DNA from: Candidatus Omnitrophota bacterium
Lineage (GTDB): Bacteria > Omnitrophota > Gorgyraeia > Gygaellales > Profunditerraquicolaceae
Assembly: GCA_028718225.1 (NCBI GenBank)
Contig: JAQUMI010000005.1
Location: forward strand, 1-51,432
Length of the DNA stretch: 51,432 bases
Reading direction: 5' to 3'
Of the stretch, positions 1-8,697 are shown piece by piece. Within the stretch, counting starts at the first letter, position 1; each line of letters opens with the position of its first letter. The position numbers and the translations under genes are program-made. The notes under the pieces are model-generated. The model was not told the DNA's origin. It was given only the letters and a program-made list of their open reading frames with translations, and did no database searches.

Positions 1-539
1 ATGCCTGCTCGAAACTGCTGGATGAATTTTTTGCTATCGGGTATTACCGCGAAAGGGCCTTGCCGGTGGTAATTATCAGGTTTTTTAATATAGTGGGGCC
101 CGGCCAAGTGGGCCGCTACGGAATGGTCATCCCGCGGTTTTTTAAAGCTGCCTTACAAAATCAGCCGATCTATGTATATGGCGATGGGAAACAAGCCCGG
201 TGTTTTACCTATATAGATGATGCTATAGATATAATGCTGAAACTTTCACAGAGCCAGAAGGCTGTCGGTGAGGTCATTAACCTGGGTTCCAAGAACCTGA
301 TTTCGATCAAGGACCTTGCTCGGGAGATCAAGCGCATTACCAGGAGTTCATCCAAAATAGTTTTTGAGCCCTATCAGAAATATTACGGGAGCAGGTTTCA
401 GGATGTAAAAAAAAGGGTTCCGAACTTGGCTAAGCTAAAGAAGATTTCCGGAGTTACGCCTCAGACTACGCTACCGGAGATACTCAAGAAGATGAAACGT
501 TATTTTGAGGAGAACCCTAAAGAGCTGGATAGAATATAA
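1..539 (+). CDS. NAD-dependent epimerase/dehydratase, C-terminal part (truncated by window edge)
   Basis: This is the end of an extended short-chain dehydrogenase that acts on nucleotide sugars in the cytoplasm. The frame is open from the first base. The first full codons read ACSK, and the two preceding bases (AT) would complete a Tyr codon if a T lies before them, giving the catalytic YxxxK. After that come RFFNIVGPGQVGRYG and YVYGDGKQARCFTYIDD, the usual substrate-pocket segments of UDP-glucose 4-epimerase and UDP-glucuronate decarboxylase-type enzymes. About 178 residues remain, so the NAD-binding Rossmann half lies outside the window. The substrate cannot be named. It sits 17 bp upstream of a receiver gene and a probable polysaccharide synthase locus, so it may supply a sugar nucleotide to it (inference). 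Confidence 0.85.
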   Translation, partial: ACSKLLDEFFAIGYYRERALPVVIIRFFNIVGPGQVGRYGMVIPRFFKAALQNQPIYVYGDGKQARCFTYIDDAIDIMLKLSQSQKAVGEVINLGSKNLISIKDLAREIKRITRSSSKIVFEPYQKYYGSRFQDVKKRVPNLAKLKKISGVTPQTTLPEILKKMKRYFEENPKELDRI

Positions 540-556
540 GATAATACGGAGCCCTG

Positions 557-940
557 ATGGCGAAGAAGAAAATATTGCTGGTAGATGACGAGATAGACTT
601 TTTGCAGTTATTAAAGGCCAGATTAGAAGCCAATAATTATAACGTGGTTACCGCGATGAACGGTCGGGAGGCTTTGGAAAAATTCAAGCGGGAAAAGCCT
701 GACGCGCTTATTCTGGACGTAATGATGCCGGAAATAAACGGCCTGGAAGTTTTAAGAGAGATAAGAAAAGATGATCAGAAGATACCCATATTTATAATTA
801 CGGCATTCAGTAACGAAGAGCGGTTCAAAGCGGCTAACCAGTTTAATGCCTCCGGATTCATTATGAAGACCAGCGACTTGCAGTCCGAAATAGATAATAT
901 CAACGTTACCCTCGGAATAGCGGCAAAGTATAAAAAGTGA
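557..940 (+). CDS. Single-domain response regulator (CheY-like receiver)
   Basis: This is a stand-alone phosphoacceptor receiver of 127 residues with no output domain. The acidic pair is D10-D11, the phosphorylation site is D54 in LILDVMMP, the switch Thr is T82 and the conserved Lys is K104. The usual KP pair is replaced by KT. The stop overlaps the GTG start of the next gene (a beta-barrel protein) by 4 bp, so it is translationally coupled to an envelope/polysaccharide cluster rather than to a kinase gene. It probably works by protein-protein contact, perhaps on the glycosyltransferase or the HEAT protein encoded just downstream (inference). The cognate kinase is not obvious; the CHASE4 kinase at 6099 is the nearest candidate. 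Confidence 0.92.
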   Translation: MAKKKILLVDDEIDFLQLLKARLEANNYNVVTAMNGREALEKFKREKPDALILDVMMPEINGLEVLREIRKDDQKIPIFIITAFSNEERFKAANQFNASGFIMKTSDLQSEIDNINVTLGIAAKYKK

Positions 941-1770
941 AGAAAACATCCGTAATTATTTTTATATTGATAGTTATCCTGCCGGGGGTTATTTATGCGG
1001 CTGGCGAAGCGCAGACCGAACAGATGTTAAGGACAGTTGCTCCTCCTCCCAGGCTGGTAGAGGAGGAGCCTGAAGCCAAGGGCCAGATATATTTAGATTC
1101 TTATTATGAGCCAAGCTTTGTAGTGCAGGGGTCGCGTCCCGGCAGATGGAGAGAGATTACTAACCGGGTCGGCTACAAATACAAGAATATCCTGGGTTAC
1201 ATTACGCTCTCGCAATGGAACAGGTTTGACGTGAATAACTATACGGCGCATTTCGGGACCTATCTTACTTTTCCGAATTCCTACGCCCATGCCGAAGTAG
1301 GCTGGGGCTGGGATGTTACCTATATGTACAAATTCCAGTCGATCATTGAATACGGGCATCGTATTAAAAACGGCCTCTATTGGCAGGTAGGTTATAATTT
1401 CCGTAATTACGCCATTAACGATACTTATATGGTTTATCCCGGTTTGATCTACTATTTTGGCGATAATTATATCAGCGCGGATTACGGAATGACACTTACC
1501 GAGAGCCGGGGGGTTGCGCAGTTCGGCACGGTAAAAGGAAATTTCGCGTTGGGTAAACGTTTCTCTCTATTATTAGGGGTGGCGGCAGGAAGGCGGCTTT
1601 ACGATATTTTTGAGCTTCCGGCGCGGGAACAGTTTGGTTATATAATTTTTAGCGGGTTAAACTTCAATGTTTGCCCTTGGGCTATTGCCAGAATCGGTTA
1701 TTCCTACGGGACAGAAAAGCCTGACTTTATTAAGCGCAGTATCAGTACTTCGTTGTCACTTAAATTTTAA
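937..1770 (+). CDS. YaiO-like outer-membrane beta-barrel protein
   Basis: The 277-residue product starts at a GTG that overlaps the previous stop. It has a clear signal peptide (KK then a hydrophobic run, ending near YAAGE). A short linker follows, rich in Pro and Glu (residues ~30-50). The rest consists of alternating aromatic/polar strands such as VGYKYKNILGYITLSQWNRF and ends in SLSLKF, a C-terminal Phe typical of BAM-assembled barrels. The pattern resembles the YaiO family, which in E. coli sits beside the glycosyltransferase gene yaiP. Here too a GT2 synthase follows two genes later. The likely role is an outer-membrane partner for export or anchoring of a polysaccharide. The family call rests on remembered sequence pattern, not a search. 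Confidence 0.7.
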   Translation: MKKTSVIIFILIVILPGVIYAAGEAQTEQMLRTVAPPPRLVEEEPEAKGQIYLDSYYEPSFVVQGSRPGRWREITNRVGYKYKNILGYITLSQWNRFDVNNYTAHFGTYLTFPNSYAHAEVGWGWDVTYMYKFQSIIEYGHRIKNGLYWQVGYNFRNYAINDTYMVYPGLIYYFGDNYISADYGMTLTESRGVAQFGTVKGNFALGKRFSLLLGVAAGRRLYDIFELPAREQFGYIIFSGLNFNVCPWAIARIGYSYGTEKPDFIKRSISTSLSLKF

Positions 1771-3057
1771 ATGTATAACTATCATACGGATTTAATCTGG
1801 AGAGTTGATAAAATACTCCTTTATCTTGTAATCTTGACGGGATTATTGACTATTTTCTATTCGTTAGTCAAAGAATACCGTTGGAAGAGGCGCAGCCGCG
1901 CGTTATTGAACATCAAGAAGAATATTTATGAATTGGCGCTTTCCGGAAAAAAGACAGATAATAACGTTTGCCTGTCGGCAGTTTCCGGAATTACCCCGCA
2001 GCAGTTTCTGGATGCAGCCACCAACAGGAACAGGGAAGTGGCTTTTTTTAACGAGTCGGAACAAAAAATCCTGAAAAGTTGTTTTATTTCATCCGAAAAG
2101 CTCTCCGGAATAGAAAGAACCGCGGTATCTTCCTGGAGTAAATGGCGCCGGATTGAAGCTATCCTGACTTTGGGGTATGCCCAGTCCGCGCTCTCTGTAA
2201 ATACCCTTAAAAAGACAATCAGCGATAAGGATTTTGATATCGCGTATTTTTCAATTATTGCGCTTGGCCAGATCAAAAGTGTTCTATCCGCTAGAATCCT
2301 CTTGGATTTTGTTAAAAAACGCTCTCTCTACCACTACAGGATATTTTCGCTCTTAGAATCATTTCCTCCTGAAGTAGCCGATGAGGTTATCGGGTTGGCC
2401 AGTAGCCCTGACCAGGAAGTCCGCGGCTGGGCCGTCAAGCTTATCTGCAGGCTTAGGGCCTTACAATATTGCCCAAGGATAGAGGAGCTCACCAGAGATA
2501 AATCTGCGGAAGTGCGCGCCTCTGCCTGCGTTTGTTTAGGTGAATTTGGCAGGAAAGGCTCGGCAGGCGCTATCGTAAAGTGCCTTACGGATGATTTCTG
2601 GATGGTCAGGGCCTCGGCGGTAAAGGCGCTTTTTAAGGTTTTAGGTAAAGAAGGCCTCCCTGAGATTATGGCTAGGATTAATGATGGCTCTCTTTCGGTC
2701 ATTGAAAGCGTAAAGGCCCTGATGACCGGGAATATTGAGATATTCCTTCCTTATGTGGAAGATTTTTTATACGGTGAAGATGAGATGGCCAGAAGAACCT
2801 CCGTTGAAGCCCTGGAGGCGTCAGGTTACATTATTAAGCTGTTCAGGGATATATTAACCGGCCGCCAGGAGGATAAAAATGCGGCTATGTACCTGCTGAA
2901 GGGCTTAATAGTTTCTTGCGCCTATGCGGGACTGGAAGTATCTTTGTTGAACCTTGCGCCGGATGAACGCAGAAGAATACTGGATATTATAAGAGATATA
3001 GACGAGCCCACAGCCGGTATTTTAGAAAAAAATATTGCCGGGCATTATAAGAATTGA
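1771..3057 (+). CDS. Membrane-anchored HEAT-repeat protein
   Basis: The 428-residue product begins directly after the previous stop. One membrane segment lies near residues 17-34 (LLYLVILTGLLTIFYSLV), followed by a basic stretch (KEYRWKRRSR), which suggests that the large C-terminal part stays in the cytoplasm. From about residue 120 there are helical pairs of HEAT/PBS-lyase type, for example DKSAEVRASACVCLGEFG and DDFWMVRASAVKAL. Such solenoids act as protein-binding scaffolds. It overlaps the start of the GT2 gene by 4 bp, so the two are probably made together. A plausible job is to link the receiver and the synthase at the inner membrane (inference). No enzyme motif was seen. Confidence 0.8.
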   Translation: MYNYHTDLIWRVDKILLYLVILTGLLTIFYSLVKEYRWKRRSRALLNIKKNIYELALSGKKTDNNVCLSAVSGITPQQFLDAATNRNREVAFFNESEQKILKSCFISSEKLSGIERTAVSSWSKWRRIEAILTLGYAQSALSVNTLKKTISDKDFDIAYFSIIALGQIKSVLSARILLDFVKKRSLYHYRIFSLLESFPPEVADEVIGLASSPDQEVRGWAVKLICRLRALQYCPRIEELTRDKSAEVRASACVCLGEFGRKGSAGAIVKCLTDDFWMVRASAVKALFKVLGKEGLPEIMARINDGSLSVIESVKALMTGNIEIFLPYVEDFLYGEDEMARRTSVEALEASGYIIKLFRDILTGRQEDKNAAMYLLKGLIVSCAYAGLEVSLLNLAPDERRRILDIIRDIDEPTAGILEKNIAGHYKN

Positions 3058-4478
3058 TCACTATGGCTATACCTATCGCAAAGCTTATTTATTTTATTTT
3101 TATTTTTTTCTTTGGCTACTTCCTGTTTCTCAGCGTTTTTTACCTGTTTTTGGCGTTTCTTGGGTTCATCGAAGGGAGAAAGAGGTCGTGGGAGAGCCAG
3201 ACCGAAGATTATCCTTTGGCCTATCTTGCCAGTAACGCCATATCCGTGAGCATTATTATGCCGGCCAGAAATGAAGAGGGGTGGATAGCCGATGCGTTGT
3301 TATCCATTCTTAATCTTAATTATCCTAAATTCGAAGTTATTATTGTTGATGACGGTTCGCAGGATCAGACCCTGGAGATCGCGAATAAAATCCTGGAGTT
3401 AAAACCTCTGGATATGCCGTATGTAAAACACTATAAAGACGGTATTATACAGACGATATTCAAGAGCGCAAGATATCCCAATGTCACGGTAATAAGCAAA
3501 GATAAGGGATTGAAGAAGGCCGGAGCGGTTAATGCCGGGCTTAATTTCGCCAGGAATGAATATGTCTGCGTAGTTGATGCGGATACCGTTTTAGAGCAAA
3601 ACGCGCTGCTTAAAGTAATGGCGCATGTCGGCAGGAACCCGGATAAGATTATAGGCATAGGCAGTTACTTTGGCCTTTCTAATGACCTTAAAATAAAAGA
3701 AGGGAGGATCCTGGAGAGGCATTTTTCTCTTAATCCGTTAATAGCTTATCAGAATCTGGAGTATATCCGTTCTTTTATAGGTAACCGTATTGGTTTGAGC
3801 AAGTATAACGCCATGCCGGTCGTGGCAGGGGGTTTTAGTATGTGGCGCCGGGATGTTTTATATGAATTAGGCGGTTTCTCGGCTGACTTTACCTGCGAGG
3901 ATATTGAATTCACTTTCCGGGCCCACGATTATCTGGTAAGAAATAAGGATAAGGATTACCGGATCGTCATGTTGCCGTATTCGGTGGGTTGGACCGAAGG
4001 CCCGGCTAATGTTGTTTCTATTATTTCGCAGCGCAGCCGTTGGCAGAGGGTTACGAATGAGACCGTGGCGCGCTATAAATATATGATGTTTAATCCGCGC
4101 TTTGGCGCTTTCGCGTTCCTTACCCTCCCTTATTTTCTTCTTTATGAAGTCTTCGGGGTATTCTTTGAGATCTTCGGTATTTTATGCATAGGGCTGGGTT
4201 GGGTGTTTGGTTTGCTTAATTTGAAGATTTTTCTTTTATTTGTGTTACTCATGTCTTTGACACAGGCAATCACTTCAATTTTCTCCATTTTTTCGTTCGT
4301 GCGCGTGCAGAGGCTCTTTCCTTTGCGTTATATAGTATACCTGATATTTCTTAGCCTTAGCGAATACCTATGGTACCGGTGGGTAATCTCTGCGGCAAAA
4401 TTGCTGGGGACATATACTTTTTTAAGAGGGGTCAAGGAACATAACCAATACAAAAGGGCCAAAAGGAAAGAACAGTAA
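3054..4478 (+). CDS. Processive family 2 glycosyltransferase (polysaccharide synthase type)
   Basis: This 474-residue inner-membrane synthase starts at TTG overlapping the HEAT gene; an ATG three codons in (3063) is an alternative. One membrane helix lies near residues 10-32. The catalytic domain carries IIVDDGSQDQT (nucleotide binding), DADT (DxD metal site), CEDIEFTFRAH (catalytic ED) and QRSRW, the QxxRW acceptor-channel signature of cellulose, hyaluronan and poly-GlcNAc synthases. Several C-terminal membrane helices follow (residues ~345-450). A polymer of a single or simple repeating sugar is likely; which sugar cannot be told. The upstream epimerase fragment, YaiO-like barrel and HEAT protein suggest a synthesis-and-export unit. 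No PilZ or c-di-GMP module is fused to it. Confidence 0.88.
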   Translation: MITMAIPIAKLIYFIFIFFFGYFLFLSVFYLFLAFLGFIEGRKRSWESQTEDYPLAYLASNAISVSIIMPARNEEGWIADALLSILNLNYPKFEVIIVDDGSQDQTLEIANKILELKPLDMPYVKHYKDGIIQTIFKSARYPNVTVISKDKGLKKAGAVNAGLNFARNEYVCVVDADTVLEQNALLKVMAHVGRNPDKIIGIGSYFGLSNDLKIKEGRILERHFSLNPLIAYQNLEYIRSFIGNRIGLSKYNAMPVVAGGFSMWRRDVLYELGGFSADFTCEDIEFTFRAHDYLVRNKDKDYRIVMLPYSVGWTEGPANVVSIISQRSRWQRVTNETVARYKYMMFNPRFGAFAFLTLPYFLLYEVFGVFFEIFGILCIGLGWVFGLLNLKIFLLFVLLMSLTQAITSIFSIFSFVRVQRLFPLRYIVYLIFLSLSEYLWYRWVISAAKLLGTYTFLRGVKEHNQYKRAKRKEQ

Positions 4479-4500
4479 TTTCCCTCCGTATAAAATGTTC

Positions 4501-4529
4501 TTGCTTTAGCAGGGTACTGTATATATAAT
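4501..4529 (+). promoter_or_regulatory. Sigma70-type promoter before pilT
   Basis: A -35 TTGCTT (4501-4506) and a -10 TATAAT (4524-4529) are separated by 17 bp. The predicted start is near 4536, giving a leader of about 40 nt before the pilT ATG at 4577. It separates pilT from the polysaccharide genes as a transcription unit. Confidence 0.65.
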
Positions 4530-4576
4530 TTACTGGTAAATAATCAAAATGCGCAGCTATTTTAAGGAGAAAAAAT

Positions 4577-5635
4577 ATGACGAATATCGATATCTTGTTG
4601 CGCACCCTGGTAATTAAAAAATCCTCTGACCTGCATTTCCAGGCGGGTAGCCCTCCTATTTTTCGCGTTAATGGCGAGCTTTCCTTTTCTGACCTTAGCC
4701 CTTTGTCCTCCAAAGATATAGAGAAATATATCTATGCTATTATGACCAAGGAGCAGAGAGAAGAGTTTAACAGGAGCCATCATTCCGATTTCTCATATTC
4801 TGTGCCGGGAATAGCGCGTTTCAGGGTAAATGTTTATCAGCAGCGGGGGTGCGTAGGCGCGGTGATGCGCTGTATTCCTTTCGAAATCCCTACTTTGGAA
4901 GAATTGGGATTACCGCCGATTATCAAAGAGTTGGCTACAAAACCAAATGGGTTGATTTTAGTTACCGGGCCGACTGGAAGCGGGAAATCGAGTACCTTAG
5001 CGGCAATAATCGGGTATATAAACAGCAATATTAAAGGCCATATCATAACCATAGAGGATCCCCTGGAATTTATGCATCAAAACAAGCTCTGTGAAATCAA
5101 CCAGAGGGAGGTAGGCATAGATACTGATTCTTTCGCTACTGCCCTCAGGGATACGCTCAGGGAGGATCCCAACGTTATCCTGGTCGGCGAGATGCGGGAC
5201 CTGGAGACCATCTCCAATGCCATTACCGCCGCCGAAACCGGACATCTGGTATTTGCTACTCTGCATACAAACGATGCGACGCAAACAGTGGATAGGGTGA
5301 TCGATGTTTTTCCGTCCCACCAGCAGCCGCAGATCCGCACTCAATTAGCGTCTACCTTAAGAGCGGTCATTGCCCAGGCATTGCTGCGCAAAAAAGACGG
5401 TTCCGGCCGCCTCGCTGCCTTTGAAGTTATGATCGTTAACTCTGCAATAAGGCATTTGATCAAAGAAGGGAACACCCATCAGATATATTCGGCTATTCAG
5501 ACCGGGCGCCAGGATGGGATGCAGACCCTGGAACAATCTTTGAAGGATTTTTGTCAGGCCGGGTTAATTTCCATAGAAGAAGCCAAAAGCAAGGCTAATG
5601 ACCTCAAGTCTTTTGACCTGGCTTTTAAAGGTTAA
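4577..5635 (+). CDS. pilT: Type IV pilus retraction ATPase PilT
   Basis: A hexameric cytoplasmic ATPase that pulls pilin subunits out of the pilus base, driving twitching or surface attachment. At 352 residues it has the usual family length. Visible motifs are Walker A GPTGSGKSS, Asp box around TIEDPLEF, Walker B ILVGEMRDLETI, His box FATLHTNDATQTVDR, and the PilT-type C-terminus (AIRHLIKEGNTHQI and GRQDGMQTLEQSL). The ribosome site AAGGAG lies 8 nt before the ATG. No other pilus gene is nearby; instead it heads a run of receiver and kinase genes, which suggests control of retraction by the adjacent phosphorelay (inference). A PilU-type paralogue is possible. Confidence 0.93.
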   Translation: MTNIDILLRTLVIKKSSDLHFQAGSPPIFRVNGELSFSDLSPLSSKDIEKYIYAIMTKEQREEFNRSHHSDFSYSVPGIARFRVNVYQQRGCVGAVMRCIPFEIPTLEELGLPPIIKELATKPNGLILVTGPTGSGKSSTLAAIIGYINSNIKGHIITIEDPLEFMHQNKLCEINQREVGIDTDSFATALRDTLREDPNVILVGEMRDLETISNAITAAETGHLVFATLHTNDATQTVDRVIDVFPSHQQPQIRTQLASTLRAVIAQALLRKKDGSGRLAAFEVMIVNSAIRHLIKEGNTHQIYSAIQTGRQDGMQTLEQSLKDFCQAGLISIEEAKSKANDLKSFDLAFKG

Positions 5636-5676
5636 GCGGCTGGATTCTTGATAAATAAGGCAAAGGAGGATGCATT

Positions 5677-6054
5677 ATGGCGAAGATCTTAATCGTGGAT
5701 GATGACGAAAAAATGCGTTGGCTCTACCAGGATATCCTTTCGAGCGAGGGATTTGATGTCCTGACTGCCGGCAACGGCGAAGACGGCCTGAAACTCGCCA
5801 TTGAAAATAAACCCGATTTGATACTGCTTGATGTGATGATGCCGCATAAAAAAGGCGGCGATGTGTCCGAGGACTTATTGGACAATAACCGGACCAAGGA
5901 TATACCGGTAATGTATCTTACCAGTATAATTACCGAGGAAGAGGTCAAGGCGCAGCAGGGAAAAGTTTCCGGAAGGTTTATTATCTCCAAATCGTCTAAT
6001 CGGGCAGAGCTTGTGCGCAGGATAAACGAAGTTCTGCCCTCCGGCGGCAGATAG
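5677..6054 (+). CDS. Single-domain response regulator
   Basis: A 125-residue receiver with a strong ribosome site (AAAGGAGG) before its ATG. The acidic cluster is D8-D9-D10, the phosphoacceptor D52 in LILLDVMMP, the switch Thr T82 and the Lys K105. The alpha4-beta5 part is atypical: TSIITEEEVKAQQGKVSG then FIISKSS, without the usual KP. It lies 41 bp after pilT and 44 bp before the CHASE4 kinase, so it is the likeliest direct partner of that kinase and may tie it to pilus retraction (inference). No DNA-binding output domain is present. Confidence 0.9.
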   Translation: MAKILIVDDDEKMRWLYQDILSSEGFDVLTAGNGEDGLKLAIENKPDLILLDVMMPHKKGGDVSEDLLDNNRTKDIPVMYLTSIITEEEVKAQQGKVSGRFIISKSSNRAELVRRINEVLPSGGR

Positions 6055-6098
6055 CGCGGCAAGAGATGAAATAATTTAGGAAATGTGAGAGGGGAAAA

Positions 6099-7826
6099 AT
6101 GCGGGTACAAACAAAAATAATATTTTTACTCCTGGCGATTGTCGCGGTATTTACTTTTTCCATCCTCTTAGAGAGGGGATTTGAAAAGCAAAGGTTAGTT
6201 ACGTTATTCTCCAATGAAGAGAAACAGATTCAGCAGATTTTTGAAAAAATACTCGAGCTTAAGGGCAAGACCCTGAATACTTTAGCCTACGATTATACCT
6301 ATTGGGATGAGCTGACTGATTTTGTAGCCAGCGGCGATAAAACCTGGGCCGCTGAAAATCTCGATACCGCGTTATCCGCTTACAACGCGAATATAATATG
6401 GATATACGCAACCGATGGTTCGCTTATCTACTCTGTAGATAATCTGCCAGGTTTTGGCCTTAAAGAGCCGCCTTTTACCGGAAATAGAATAAGCAGCCTT
6501 TTTGCCGGCCAGCCTTTCTGCCATTTTTATATCAATACTTCAAAAGGTATTTTTGAAATCCGCGGCGCCAGCATTCACCCCAGCAAAGACGCGCAGAGAA
6601 AAACTCCTGCGCAAGGCTATTTTCTGGCCGGACGCCTTTGGAATAAAGCCTATATCGATGAAATTGCCAAGTTATGCGGGTACAACATAACCTTAATCGG
6701 GCTTTCGAAAAATAAAGAAGTCCCCGTTGTTTCAAACCCGCAGAAAGGTATAACCACTTTTAGCCGGGTTTTTAGGGGACCGGACGCCAAGCCGGCGTTT
6801 GAAGTAGTCGTCTGGAAGGAATCCCAGCTGATTAAGGATTTCAACCTCGGTTATAAAAACTTTTTCTTTATAATGACGGCGTTTCTGGGGATATTTTTAA
6901 TTATTTTCATCATTTTACTGACCAGATGGGTCAAGATCCCGCTGCAGTTAATATCCGGAGCTTTAAAAAATGAGAATACTGACGGTGCCTCTTCGCTAGA
7001 AAAAGATAAGACCGAATTCGGCGATATTATCCGCATAATCAGCCGTTTCTTTGAACAGAAGCACGAACTTGAAAAAGCAAAACTTCAGGCAGATTCCGCA
7101 AACCGGGCAAAATCCGATTTTCTGGCGAATATGTCTCACGAGTTAAGGACGCCTCTTAACGCCATCATTGGTTTTGCCGAGGTCCTGCAGGACCAATTTT
7201 TCGGCCAGCTAAATGAAAAACAGAAAAAATACGTGGATAACATTAATACCAGCGGCCGGCACCTTTTAAGCCTGATTAATGATATATTGGATCTTTCTAA
7301 AGTAGAAGCCGGCAAGATGGAGCTTGAGCCGGAAGAACTGTCTTTAAAAAAAGATGTCCTTGAGCCGTCGCTTACTCTGCTTCAGGAGAAGGCCCTCAAG
7401 CACAATATAAGTTTGTCTTTAGATGTCGAACCCCAGGCAGACCTGAACATACTGGCGGATGCCAAAAAACTTAAACAGATAATGTTTAATCTTTTAACTA
7501 ACGCCGTGAAATTCACGCCCGACGGCGGCAGCGTTGAGATAAGCGCAAAACGCTCCCAGGGCGCGCCAGCCGGCGGCCCGGAGGCAGGGGATTTTATAGA
7601 AATCTCCGTAAAAGACAGCGGTATCGGGATAAAGCCCGAAGACCTTACTAAGCTCTTTCAAACCTTTAGCCAGATTGAATCTACCTATTCCAAGACTGTT
7701 GAAGGCACGGGTTTAGGCCTGGCTTTAACCAAAAAACTAGTTGAGCTGCATGGAGGCGAAATCCGGGTAGAAAGTGAATTTGGTAAGGGCTCTAAGTTTA
7801 TATTCAGAATACCCGTGAATCGATAG
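6099..7826 (+). CDS. CHASE4-domain sensor histidine kinase
   Basis: A 575-residue inner-membrane kinase. The first membrane helix is at residues ~6-23. The periplasmic CHASE4-type sensor spans ~30-245, marked by [13 protein letters not shown]. The second helix is at ~250-272, followed by a short cytoplasmic linker without a recognisable HAMP. HisKA carries [14 protein letters not shown] with the phospho-His at residue 347. HATPase_c has [20 protein letters not shown] and [18 protein letters not shown]. The ligand of CHASE4 domains is mostly unknown. Three receiver genes flank it, the next one only 4 nt downstream, so it probably feeds a branched phosphorelay. Confidence 0.92.
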   Translation: MRVQTKIIFLLLAIVAVFTFSILLERGFEKQRLVTLFSNEEKQIQQIFEKILELKGKTLNTLAYDYTYWDELTDFVASGDKTWAAENLDTALSAYNANIIWIYATDGSLIYSVDNLPGFGLKEPPFTGNRISSLFAGQPFCHFYINTSKGIFEIRGASIHPSKDAQRKTPAQGYFLAGRLWNKAYIDEIAKLCGYNITLIGLSKNKEVPVVSNPQKGITTFSRVFRGPDAKPAFEVVVWKESQLIKDFNLGYKNFFFIMTAFLGIFLIIFIILLTRWVKIPLQLISGALKNENTDGASSLEKDKTEFGDIIRIISRFFEQKHELEKAKLQADSANRAKSDFLANMSHELRTPLNAIIGFAEVLQDQFFGQLNEKQKKYVDNINTSGRHLLSLINDILDLSKVEAGKMELEPEELSLKKDVLEPSLTLLQEKALKHNISLSLDVEPQADLNILADAKKLKQIMFNLLTNAVKFTPDGGSVEISAKRSQGAPAGGPEAGDFIEISVKDSGIGIKPEDLTKLFQTFSQIESTYSKTVEGTGLGLALTKKLVELHGGEIRVESEFGKGSKFIFRIPVNR

Positions 7827-7830
7827 CGCA

Positions 7831-8202
7831 ATGGCCAAAAAAATACTCATCGTGGATGATAACGAGAATAACCGGTTATTGATGTCGGATATCCTGGAAT
7901 ACCGCGGCTATGAAATTCTCCAGGCAGAGGATGGAGCAAAGGGTATAAGTATGGCGGCCGAACTCCAACCGGACTTGATCCTTTTAGATATGCAGATGCC
8001 GGGGATAGATGGATTTGCCGCAGCAAAGATGCTTAAAAATGATCCCCTGACCAGGGATATAAAGGTGATTGTAGTAACGAGCCTGGCCATGAAAGGTGAC
8101 CGGGAGAAAATCATGGCCCTGGGCGTAGACGATTATATCGCAAAACCAATAGATACCCGGCAATTTCCTGTCCTAGTGGAAAAATATATCGGCAAGGCTT
8201 AG
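7831..8202 (+). CDS. Single-domain response regulator (DivK-like)
   Basis: A 123-residue receiver whose ATG lies 4 nt after the kinase stop, so it is almost certainly co-translated with the kinase. It has D9-D10, phosphoacceptor D53 in LILLDMQMP, T83 in VVTSLAMKGD and K105-P106 in YIAKPID. The last three are the arrangement of DivK/Spo0F-like single receivers. It ends right after the fold with no output domain. It likely acts as a shuttle or direct effector within the local relay. Confidence 0.92.
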   Translation: MAKKILIVDDNENNRLLMSDILEYRGYEILQAEDGAKGISMAAELQPDLILLDMQMPGIDGFAAAKMLKNDPLTRDIKVIVVTSLAMKGDREKIMALGVDDYIAKPIDTRQFPVLVEKYIGKA

Positions 8203-8235
8203 GGTTGTTATTTTTAAGCAGAAACAGAGGTGAAA

Positions 8236-8682
8236 ATGGGAAAGGCAAAAATTTTAGTTGTTGATGATAACGAAAAAAACGTCGAACTTCTGGAAGCAAT
8301 CTTGCAGGCAGCGGGTTTTGATGCGCAGAAGGCCTATGACGGAAAGCAGGCCATCGAGATGGTCGCTAAAGAACGGCCGGATTTAATATTGTTAGATATT
8401 ATGATGCCGCAGTTAGACGGTTTCCAGGTCTGTGAGATCTTAAGGAAAGATCCCCAAAATGCCGGCCTGCCTGTTATTATGGTCACTGCTAAAGATAAGG
8501 AAAGCGACATTGTCCAGTCATTAGAAAAAGGGGCTGATGAGTATATTGTCAAGCCGATTAACCAAAAAGAATTATTAAGCAAAATAGGGGATCTGTTGGT
8601 TAAGGCAGGTAAGGATAGCCTCCCTAGCCAGTTTTATTTTAAGAAGCTGGAGTCGCAGCCGGACAAACCAGATGCGCCCTAG
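8236..8682 (+). CDS. Response regulator with short C-terminal tail
   Basis: The start is placed at the ATG at 8236 because AGAGGTG sits just before it; a GTG two codons upstream (8230) is in frame but would fall inside that site. The 148-residue product has D10-D11, phosphoacceptor D54 in LILLDIMMP, the VTAKDKESDI switch and the YIVKPIN Lys-Pro pair. This resembles the N-terminal receivers of PleD-type proteins. About 25 residues beyond the fold (FYFKKLESQPDKPDAP) form no recognisable domain, so it may be a degraded output region or a docking tail. Third receiver of the pilT-kinase group. Confidence 0.9.
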   Translation: MGKAKILVVDDNEKNVELLEAILQAAGFDAQKAYDGKQAIEMVAKERPDLILLDIMMPQLDGFQVCEILRKDPQNAGLPVIMVTAKDKESDIVQSLEKGADEYIVKPINQKELLSKIGDLLVKAGKDSLPSQFYFKKLESQPDKPDAP

Positions 8683-8697
8683 GGTGGATCTATCCTG

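Noticed and set aside
1926-2276. Antisense reading frames throughout the coding regions (this one opposite the HEAT gene)
   Set aside because: Many open minus-strand frames exist opposite genes, but none shows a ribosome site plus a recognisable protein pattern; they are shadows of the + strand genes.
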